Below are positions 1 to 6,388 of a stretch of DNA of 11,438 nt, piece after piece. The first letter of the stretch is position 1. Each line of letters opens with the position of its first letter. The stretch covers positions 1-11,438 of the forward strand of contig NWUY0303986218.1 of assembly GCA_004151065.3 (NCBI GenBank). Reading direction: 5' to 3'. The translations under genes were made by a program, and so were the position numbers. The notes beneath the pieces were generated by a model that did not search any database, was not told the origin of the DNA, and saw nothing but the letters and a program-made list of their open reading frames with translations. Source of the stretch: Larix sibirica (taxonomy: Eukaryota > Streptophyta > Pinopsida > Pinales > Pinaceae).

Positions 1-163
1 ATGATTCCTGGGTAGGCGACCCCTGGGATAGAGGCTCTCCCTTGGGATAAAGGGTCTCGGGACGTCTCGGCCCCTGCTGAGTCACAAGTTTCTGGTATAT
101 CTGGCTTGCGGGCTGTTGGATATACCCTTGGGAGGTTGCTGTTCCCATGGTTAAAAAAAAAAA
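1..163 (+). mobile_element. Possible 3' end of a retroposon with A-tail
   Basis: This block is clearly richer in G and C than the AT-rich DNA that follows. It ends abruptly in GTTCCCATGGTT followed by a run of about eleven A residues (152-162). A GC-rich tract ending in an A-run at a sharp composition break is typical of the 3' end of a LINE or SINE inserted in the plus orientation. No open frame or known domain is visible, and the 5' part would lie outside the window. No target-site duplication could be identified. It could also be an ordinary sequence with a chance A-run. Confidence 0.3.
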
Positions 164-710
164 CTCCTAAAAAAACACATATTCTTAATATTCTTAATAG
201 TTAGACCAACTTAAACTATTTTATAAAATATATTTTATAAAAATATAAAACATTTATTATTTTTATTTTTTTATTTTTTTTATGAAATGCATTTAAAAAA
301 ATAAAACAATACATATTCTGTTCAATTTTCAACTCTACTCATTCAAAAGTACACACCAATCAATTTTCAGTTTCCATTTTTGCCAACAATTCTTAATGCT
401 GGAATTCATGAGAAGATGGCCTTGGTTCAGAATCTTTCACGTAGAATAGCTTCAAATAAAAGTTGACAGCGGTATTGAGAATCATTCCCTGTATTTTGTT
501 TTAATAAAGCGCCCAATAATGTGTGTATATATATATCAAAGGGAGGAAAGCGCATTTCCTTTCTGTGTGTTCAAGAACATAGACGTCTATAACAGATTAT
601 TGATAATGAAAAGAGACGTGTTCTGGTGGGTTTCTCTGTTCTACTGCTGTATTGAATTATTCAACACATATTTCAAGCCCTTGGAAATGACAATTAATCA
701 TATCTGGACC
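164..710. other. AT-rich intergenic stretch, no gene seen
   Basis: The first part (about 170-320) is almost entirely A and T, with short palindromic runs such as TTTTATAAAATATATTTTAT and a duplicated ATTCTTAAT. A short TATATATATA tract lies near 525. The longest open frame (519-734) has no recognisable domain, is low in complexity and shows no gene context, so no coding call is made. Confidence 0.6.
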
Positions 711-817
711 TTGAAAATGGAGTGGCTGCCCTGAGAAAAAAAATATTCCTTCCTTAAATGGCGATTGAAAATGGAGTGGCTGCCCAGAGAAAACGATTTC
801 ACTTTCCTTTAATGGCG
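711..817. repeat. 54-bp tandem duplication, two copies
   Basis: Two adjacent copies (711-763 and 765-817) both start TTGAAAATGGAGTGGCTGCC and end AATGGCG. The ends are nearly identical, while the middle has diverged (an A-rich stretch in copy one, AACGATTTCAC in copy two). The duplication is therefore not recent. It is the first of a long series of similar-sized duplications in this flank. Confidence 0.9.
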
Positions 818-1342
818 TCTTTGTCGATACGGTGAAGTGCCTTCATGGGAAAGAAACCTAAACCTAGTTTGACAATGCTTGCGCGTCAAATCAGAGATAT
901 TCATAAAATTAATGTCACGACTATGTTGGAAAATCTAGTCGTTGTGGAAGTTGTTATTCATACCTCATTGATTCGAATTATTGTCGCTGTGCATGGAAAA
1001 TGACAGGTCAAGCCCTAGGGCTTAGCGCAGAGGCTCATCGACTTTTGAACTACAAGACGATTAGTTGGTGATGCGGCAAACACGCGCGCGTCTGCCAGAG
1101 ATTGAATCTCAATTCATGGCCACCGCCATTCCACCCATACATCTCAACTATACAATATCAAAAAATGGTCTAATTTATATCTACATAGTGTATATACGAG
1201 GTACATATATATACAGTGGTATGTGGGAAGAAAAATTCGTATTGCTTCCTCCATGGCGATATTTCATAGTGGGTGTTTGTGTTTAACGGGGACAGGATCC
1301 CAATAATTCAGGTGCCGCTTTATTGGAGGCAAAGAGGCGATC
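818..1342. other. Intergenic, no gene supported; 14-bp palindrome inside
   Basis: No coding region can be supported. The only open frames are short: 42 codons from about 874, and 73 codons at 1065-1286. Neither has a recognisable domain. A perfect 14-bp palindrome AAGCCCTAGGGCTT sits at 1010-1023, and a weak hairpin (ACGACTA with TAGTCGT) lies near 918-943. The second half becomes AT-rich with TATATA runs. Confidence 0.5.
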
Positions 1343-1461
1343 GACACTGTGCAGATATTCGCCGGGAGCGCCGGCAGCCTTTTGTTGTTGAGTTCAGATG
1401 AACAGGTTGCCTGCCAGATCAACCATCACTGAATATCTCCCATTGATATTTGCACAGTGTT
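1343..1461. other. Inverted repeat able to form a long hairpin
   Basis: The arms 1343-1359 (starting GACACTGTGCAGATATT) and 1445-1461 (GATATTTGCACAGTGTT) can pair over 17 consecutive positions, three of them G-U. Further inner pairing is possible: GGGAG (1364-1368) with CTCCC (1437-1441), and GGCAG (1373-1377) with CTGCC (1411-1415). The surrounding 250 bp is more GC-rich than the flanks. The size and shape would suit a plant microRNA precursor, but I recognise no known microRNA and the inner stem is irregular. Chance pairing or a transposon terminal repeat are alternatives. Confidence 0.35.
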
Positions 1462-1662
1462 TCTCTGCAATGTGTCCATCCCCTGGCTTGCCTGCGATGC
1501 GCCGGGTTCCCCTCTTGTCATGTGTAATCAAATGACTGAACGAGCCTTTCTACTTTATCGGCCTGAAACTTTGGTTTCCAACCCGTAATAAACTTTATAT
1601 TCCTCTGAAATTTACTCCCGTAACCATAAGATCTAGATAGAAATACTGAATTAAGATCAGAA

Positions 1663-1681
1663 GTGAGTGACTCGAACCCGC
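1663..1681 (-). other. tRNA-like B-box sequence, possible SINE trace
   Basis: On the minus strand this reads GCGGGTTCGAGTCACTCAC, which contains GGTTCGAGTC, close to the internal promoter B-box of tRNA genes and tRNA-derived SINEs (GGTTCGANNCC). No matching A-box was found at the expected 30-45 bp upstream and no cloverleaf can be drawn. It is at most a remnant and may be chance. Confidence 0.15.
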
Positions 1682-1794
1682 CTCAATCGAGGAAAAGGCA
1701 GACAAGTTACGTTCACAGTGTTAAAAACATCTATATTTTATCTCAGAACCCAACACAGGATCATGCCTCTATGTAAAACGATTGGCCAAAAGCT

Positions 1795-1806
1795 TGCATG
1801 CACGTG
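1795..1806. promoter_or_regulatory. Overlapping RY element and G-box/ABRE core
   Basis: The sequence TGCATGCACGTG fuses an RY/Sph repeat (CATGCA, here the palindrome TGCATGCA) with a G-box (CACGTG, containing the ACGTG core of ABREs). RY elements are bound by the B3 domains of ABI3/VP1, FUS3 and LEC2, and G-boxes by bZIP partners such as ABI5. It lies about 4.1 kb past the ABI3 stop codon and no gene starts next to it here. The motif is seen directly; any function is inferred. Confidence 0.3.
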
Positions 1807-2076
1807 AAAAAAGCTGAACATATCCACACAGATTGCAGTTAGCGAGAAGCGGAAATTTGATCATATTACTCAACAATAACAACAAATTCCCCTATATTCT
1901 GATACCAATTAGTCACTTGTTATGATGTGTGCTTTTGGATTTTTCTTGATGATTACGTGATCAACATCATTGCATGCCAACGGTATAAACTTATTGTTTA
2001 GGCGTGGGATAACTGGCACTCAAATCGCCCCGCTTTTTCAGTTATTTGTTTCTTGGTTATAAAAACCAGGGATTCG

Positions 2077-2104
2077 TAGTTCCACCCCATTTAATGTGGA
2101 ACTA
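2077..2104. repeat. Perfect 9-bp inverted repeat with 10-nt loop
   Basis: TAGTTCCAC (2077-2085) and GTGGAACTA (2096-2104) are exact reverse complements. Just downstream, the 11-mer ATGGAACTGTG occurs three times (2109, 2189, 2202), so GGAACT is repeated five times in about 115 bp. The hairpin does not lie next to any gene and no terminator role is implied. Confidence 0.6.
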
Positions 2105-2278
2105 TGCTATGGAACTGTGCCCATAGAGGTTTTGGCCTATTTTAAGACAACCCAGATCATCGAAATTCCAAAAAAAAAACCAGAAAAGATGGAACTGTGA
2201 GATGGAACTGTGGCTTGCCCAATAACTTTCCCTCGCACATGGCCGGAGCGATTTAAGTACCAGTTACCACATATTCGT

Positions 2279-2345
2279 AGTTTAAAAAAGCTGCATTCGA
2301 TTGTTTAAACTTATTGTTCAAAGTTTAAAAAAGCTGTATTGGATT
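2279..2345. repeat. Direct repeat, 24-bp units 43 bp apart
   Basis: AGTTTAAAAAAGCTGCATTC plus GATT (2279-2302) recurs at 2322-2345 with two substitutions. The 19-bp spacer contains TTATTGTTCA. This is part of the series of short duplications in this flank. Confidence 0.8.
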
Positions 2346-2514
2346 ATTTCCTAATATAAACAAAGTTCTTCTATGGGGAATTAGTTCTAAATTGAAGTAA
2401 TGCATTTATTGAATCTAACAGCATATCATCCTATTTTTGAATATAAGAACACACCAAATCCTAATAGTGTAGGGCAGAGAGTATTAAAAAATATGGATAT
2501 GAAATATTGAAGAC

Positions 2515-2580
2515 TTTAAGAGTTCTAGGTTTTAATACAACTCAGCGATTTTAATAGTTCTAGGTTTTAATACCACTCAA
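2515..2580. repeat. 35-bp tandem duplication, two copies
   Basis: The segment with the core AGTTCTAGGTTTTAATAC is present at 2515-2545 and 2550-2580 with only a few differences. The sequence AATCCTAATAGTGTAG slightly upstream (about 2457) resembles the 49-bp repeat unit at 4471-4567, which hints that parts of this flank are related to each other. Confidence 0.85.
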
Positions 2581-2896
2581 CTCCACACTAATTAGAGATT
2601 TTATAACCAATTGCAGGTTCCATAACTGATGAATGAATTATCTCAGCCATCAAAGTTTATATTGTGTATTGAATTAGATTCAAATAGAATTGAGGTTGTT
2701 GTATGTTGGACTAATTAAAAATAGAATTAATATTGTTTTTTAAAAATAATTTCCTTTTTCTCTTTACCACAATTGATATGATTGCGTTAAAAGAAAAAAG
2801 AGGAGGGCAACGGACCAGTACAGAGGAGGAGCATGCCTTAGTTCTCCTGCAAACCTCTTTTATCCTCATCATTATGCTACTCAGTGTTGCGATGAA

Positions 2897-3038
2897 AGAG
2901 TTTTTTAAACAAATTGAATCCCTTTTTTTCCATAAAATCGATATAGAGTTCTTTAAACAAATTGAATCCCTTCTTTCCATAAAATTGTTATAGAGTTTTT
3001 TAAACAAATTGAATCCCTTTTTTCCATAAAACTGTTAT
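2897..3038. repeat. 47-48-bp tandem repeat, three copies
   Basis: Three adjacent units start at 2897, 2945 and 2992. Each begins AGAGTTNTTTAAACAAATTG, continues with AATCCC and a T-rich run, and ends CCATAAAA followed by (T/C)(C/T)G(A/T)TAT. The copies are about 90 percent alike. Open frames cross the array on both strands (about 2711-3007), but their apparent peptide repeats follow from the DNA repeats and are not evidence of coding. Confidence 0.95.
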
Positions 3039-3044
3039 AGACTG

Positions 3045-3086
3045 TGTATTAGAGGAGTCTGCTAGATTTTGTATTAGAGGAGCCTG
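3045..3086. repeat. Short direct repeat, 25-bp period
   Basis: TGTATTAGAGGAGTCTG (3045-3061) recurs at 3070-3086 with one substitution (C for T). It follows directly on the three-copy 47-bp array. Confidence 0.75.
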
Positions 3087-3338
3087 ATGCAGAACCATAC
3101 ACCAGTGTAATACAAAAAGCAAATAAGAAGGTGATAATCAGTTGTAAGAGAAATGCAACGGTTTATTCAAAATTTCAAATCTAATTCCATTCTTAGTTTT
3201 ACAAACTGCAATAACAAAACTACCACTGGACAAATAAAAAAAATTAATGACATTTAAATTTGATAAGAAAAAAAACGTGTGAAGTTTGTCTTGCACTGAT
3301 AAGTACAAGTATCTTCCATAGGCAGATAACCAGAATTT
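3087..3338. other. AT-rich intergenic stretch, nothing seen
   Basis: Unique AT-rich sequence with poly-A runs. No open frame, repeat or motif could be supported. Confidence 0.5.
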
Positions 3339-3565
3339 AGCATTGACCAGTATTAACCAATTATCAAGACTTCAGCAATTTATCAAGGAGACTTCAGCAA
3401 TATATCAAGACTTCACCAATTTATGCTAACCAGTATTAACCAGCATGTCAAGACTTTATTAGCAATTAATCAAGACTTTAGCATTAACCAGTATGTCTCC
3501 TTTACCAATTTATCAAGACTTTAGCATTAACCATTATTAACCAGCAAATTATCAAGACTTTACCT
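3339..3565. repeat. Cluster of irregular ATTAACCAGTATTAACC / ATCAAGACTT repeats
   Basis: Two short motifs alternate irregularly. CAGTATTAACCA-like segments occur near 3348, 3431, 3489 and 3530. ATCAAGACTT segments occur near 3363, 3405, 3469, 3509 and 3549, and a related GTCAAGACTT near 3447. Several copies carry (T)TCAGCAAT between them. The spacing is uneven, so this is a scrambled array rather than a clean minisatellite. Part of it is repeated in inverted orientation at 3684-3728. Confidence 0.8.
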
Positions 3566-3683
3566 CCTTGGGATTTGCAGACCCAAAACTCTTTTAACCA
3601 GTGATTTCAGTGTAACCCACATTCAGTAGTTTGCACCCTCGTGTACCATTTTAAGTGTACACACGAGAGATGAGATAGTATGG

Positions 3684-3728
3684 AAGGAGACATACTGGTT
3701 AATGCAAAGTCTTGATAAATTGCTGAAG
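3684..3728. repeat. Inverted copy of the upstream cluster
   Basis: The segment 3684-3716 is the reverse complement of 3469-3502 with a single 1-nt indel. The next bases, 3711-3728 (CTTGATAAATTGCTGAAG), are the exact reverse complement of 3370-3387. The unit was therefore copied in the opposite direction about 180 bp away, which allows a long stem-loop. An inversion of one repeat unit is the simplest explanation. Confidence 0.85.
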
Positions 3729-3783
3729 CATTTGATTCGTTGTTAGATGCTATCCTATCCATTGTTTCGTTGATACACGCTAT

Positions 3784-3979
3784 CCCTTCCATTAAGTAGT
3801 GGGACTTCAAAATATTTCATGGCATCTGTATTGAATTAATCCCTTCCATTAACTAGTGGGACTTCAAAGGATTTCATGGCAATGGTATTCCTTCCATTAA
3901 CTAGTGGGACTTCAAAAGATTTCATGGCATATCTATTGAATCAGGAGAACTAGTGGGACTTCAAAAGATTACATGGCAT
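3784..3979. repeat. About 52-bp repeat, four copies
   Basis: Units start near 3784, 3841 and 3890, with a shortened fourth from about 3948. All share AACTAGTGGGACTTCAAAAG followed by ATTTCATGGCAT (the first has AAGTAGTGGG). Three are preceded by CCTTCCATT. Spacing varies between about 50 and 57 bp because the ends differ. Confidence 0.9.
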
Positions 3980-3992
3980 GTCATTATATTAG

Positions 3993-4455
3993 ATTAGTTT
4001 CGATTATAATCAAAGATAAATTCTGTGTTGAATTACTTTGATATAATCAGAGTTGTTATATGTAGAATTAGTTCTGAATATAATCTACTTTCAAATATAA
4101 TCAGAGTTGTTCTAACTAGAATTAGTTCTGAATATAATATACTTTCAAATATAATCAGAGTTGTTCTAACTAGAATTAGTTCTGAATATAATCTACTTTC
4201 AAATATAATCAGAGTTGTTCTAACTAGAATTAGTTCTGAATATATAATATTATTTGTGTAGCGAATTGGTTCCAAATATAATCAAAGATAGATTCTGTGT
4301 TTAATAACTTTCAAATACTTGATCTAAGTTTTTCTATTTAGAATTAGTTTTATTTGTCTAGGGGATTGGTTCCAAATATAATCAATTTTTTAAAAATGTT
4401 TAATTAGTTCTAAATATAATTAACGATATTTCTGTATAGAATTAGTTCGAATATT
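3993..4455. repeat. 54-bp minisatellite, four core copies with degenerate flanks
   Basis: Core copies begin at 4041, 4095, 4149 and 4203, each exactly 54 bp apart. They contain ATATAATCAGAGTTGTTCTA, then ACTAGAATTAGTTCTGA. Copies two to four are almost identical, so amplification is relatively recent. The core is bracketed by two related segments, 3993-4046 and 4265-4317, sharing ATAATCAAAGATA(A/G)ATTCTG. Diverged copies continue to about 4455, with an outlier near 4692-4745. Because 54 is a multiple of three, open frames run through both strands, but neither has a start context or relative suggesting a protein. Confidence 0.95.
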
Positions 4456-4470
4456 AGAAACGGTTGAAAC

Positions 4471-4567
4471 CCTAATGGTGTAAAACTGAGTGGTGTTAAA
4501 TCGTACTGGCGCATTAAATCCTAACAGTGTAGAACTTAGTGGTATTAAAACTACTGGCGCATTACCA
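4471..4567. repeat. 49-bp tandem duplication, two copies
   Basis: Copy one (4471-4519) and copy two (4520-4567) share CCTAANNGTGTANAACTNAG, then TGGTNTTAAA and TACTGGCGCATTA. About 80 percent of positions agree. A related fragment lies near 2457-2490. Confidence 0.8.
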
Positions 4568-4804
4568 ATGATTGAAGAAAGTCGCACTAACATCGAGGAT
4601 TTTAATGGCATTATCTCTGGACTACAAGCATTATGCCTGTTATCTGATGGATCAAAGTTTAAACTATGTATTCAAAATTTTTCTGTGGGGCATTAGTTGC
4701 AAATATAATTAATGCATGTTATTTCTGTATGGAATTAGTTTGAATCAAAATATGTTCATAAACTCCAGCTTTCCCAGGATATATAGATTTAAATTTACTA
4801 AGAA
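4568..4804. other. AT-rich intergenic stretch, no gene seen
   Basis: No coding region is supported. The only structure is the outlying degenerate copy of the 54-bp unit near 4692-4745 (AAATATAATTAATGCATGTT). Confidence 0.45.
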
Positions 4805-5435
4805 TTGGAAGGGAGGATATTTACAGTGAAATTTACTGAGGAATTGATAGTCAACTCAGTAATTTGTATTTGAATTTTCGTTTGAATGTTCAGTTATATT
4901 GACAAACCAGTAACCACCCATGGATTAGGGTGTTAATGAATTGCAATCTAATTTTTGTTGTGAACAGTAATGGTTCAGTGTAAGTTAACATAGTAACTAA
5001 TTGTTGTAGTTGACACTAATGGTTCAGTGTAAGTTAAGATAACAGCAATGTAATGAACTTGGTTCAGTGTAAGTTAACATAGTAACTATTTTTTGTAGTG
5101 GACACTAATGGTTCAGTGTAAGTTAAGATAACAGCAATGTAATGAACATCTCATGAACAATAACCCAAAATTTACTGAAGAAGTGAGCAGTGAGAGTAAA
5201 TTCAAGTGGTTCAGTTTAAGTTAACATAGCAGCAATGTAATAAACTATCTCATGAACAAGAACCCAAAATTTAGTGAAGAAGTGAGAGTCAATTCAGGGA
5301 TTTTGTTTGAAGTTTATTTCGAATGTTAGTTATATCGAGAAATCAGTAACCACCCATGGATTATGGTAATTAATGACCGAGATTCGAACTGTGAGAAATC
5401 AGTAACCACCCATGGATTATGGTTATTAATGAACT
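4805..5435. repeat. Higher-order repeat array with GGTTCAG core
   Basis: GGTTCAGTGTAAGTTAA-type cores start at 4972, 5021, 5061, 5110 and 5208 (the last reads GTTTAAG). The first four form two copies of an 89-bp unit (49 plus 40 bp). The fourth and fifth lie 98 bp apart, each followed by CAGCAATGTAAT, TCTCATGAACAA and AACCCAAAATTTA. The array is flanked by CAGTAACCACCCATGGATTA at 4908-4927 and again at 5344-5363 and 5400-5419, each with related upstream sequence (GAATGTT, AGTTATAT). Nested duplication has built the whole block. No open frame is conserved through it. Confidence 0.9.
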
Positions 5436-5929
5436 GTGATATTCACCGCAAGGGGATCAATTAATATCGTCCGGCAGCACCACTATGAGTTCCAAAATTA
5501 AAACGCCAGACGTCATCGATTTGGCATCAAGTGACAGAAACAGATTTGAGAATCATGGCAGCAAGAGGATCTCAGAGAAGAATTTTAGTAGAATAATATG
5601 AAATGCTACATATTACAAATAGTTAATTTCTCCATCGCCGAAAATACAGACAAGGGAGATTGGGTTTGCACATGCGTATAAATACCTACTCCCAGAGAAA
5701 CCCGAGTAATACTGTGAAAGCTATCTGTATTCAAGTACTGCATAAGGTCACAAAAAAAGGCTACAAAATTTTCCCCATTTAGTAATTTCTACATATAAAG
5801 TCTGTAGTATCCGACGTTGTACAGAGTTATATTAGTCCAAATCTGTACAGAGCCGCACATGAAAATTGCAGTACAGTACGTAGTGGTAGTAGGCCTGGAT
5901 TTGGATTGATTTGGCAGGATTGAGAAATT
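5436..5929 (-). other. 3' flank and probable 3' UTR of ABI3
   Basis: This stretch follows the ABI3 stop codon on the minus strand. The mRNA tail must end somewhere here or beyond, but no canonical AATAAA is evident. AT-rich stretches with TTTGTA/TTGTAATATG character near 5610-5625 and 5770-5790 on the minus strand could serve as plant polyadenylation regions. The sequence is unique, with no tandem repeats and no other gene, in contrast to the repeat-rich DNA below 5435. Confidence 0.5.
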
Positions 5930-6388
5930 CTAAGCTTTGCTTTCTCCGATATTATCAGGACTTTTTCCTGGGTCTGCCATATCTGGCGATTCAACCAGGT
6001 CCAAAATATCTTCGATCGTCATATCCCCGCTGTCAAGGCTGGGGAACCTCTCCAAATTTGGAACATTATCGTTCTCTGGACCCTTTGTCGGGGAAAATTG
6101 ATTTATCATGTCTCTCAGAAAGGGATCCCCTTCGGAGCATGATTGTGTGGCATCGGACACCGAAGACGAGGACGCGTCAGCCATGGAATCTGCAAAAGTT
6201 ACTCCAACCGCCTGACTCGTGGGCACCCCATAACTTTTCCCAATCTTCAAAACCCTTGCAGCAGCTGCAGCATCTTCTCCATCTGGTATTAAGCAAGACC
6301 CGCTGGCACTCTTTGTTGTAGTCGGAGTTGCAGCAGCAGATGCAGATGTTGCTGCGTCTGACCGTGGCACCTTTACACCACGGATCAT
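5930..6388 (-). CDS. ABI3: ABI3 exon 6, end of B3 and C-terminal tail
   Basis: Starts after GTGCAG and encodes MIRGVKV (692-698), the end of the B3 domain, then about 145 further residues to the stop. The tail begins with Ala/Thr-rich sequence ([17 protein letters not shown]), is rich in Asp and Ser, and ends near an acidic segment. An open frame continues 22 codons upstream through the intron, but the conserved B3 sequence fixes the acceptor at 6389-6390. Confidence 0.94.
   Translation of the reverse strand: MIRGVKVPRSDAATSASAAATPTTTKSASGSCLIPDGEDAAAAARVLKIGKSYGVPTSQAVGVTFADSMADASSSSVSDATQSCSEGDPFLRDMINQFSPTKGPENDNVPNLERFPSLDSGDMTIEDILDLVESPDMADPGKSPDNIGESKA

Larger units (their letters stand above)
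1462..2076. other. Intergenic, no gene seen
   Basis: No open frame with coding character is visible on either strand. The stretch holds a tRNA-like B-box sequence at 1663-1681 and an RY/G-box composite at 1795-1806, listed separately. Otherwise it is AT-rich unique sequence. Confidence 0.5.

Noticed and set aside
519-1286. Open frames 519-734 and 1065-1286 on the plus strand
   Set aside because: Short, AT-rich, no recognisable domain and no supporting splice or promoter context.
2711-3007. Overlapping open frames on both strands in the 47-bp repeat
   Set aside because: The apparent peptide repeats arise from tandem DNA copies; there is no start context, domain or splice logic.
2733-3565. 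CRISPR-like appearance of regularly spaced repeats
   Set aside because: The copies are adjacent and diverged with no unique spacers, and the host is a plant nuclear genome.
4025-4275. Repetitive peptide on both strands (18-residue units)
   Set aside because: It is a minisatellite with a period divisible by three; both strands stay open equally, which argues against coding.
4420-4696. Small open frames over the 49-bp duplication
   Set aside because: They exist on both strands, overlap repeats and show no coding features.
5911-6321. 136-codon plus-strand open frame
   Set aside because: It is antisense to ABI3 exon 6, whose minus-strand frame is fixed by conserved B3 sequence; the composition explains it.
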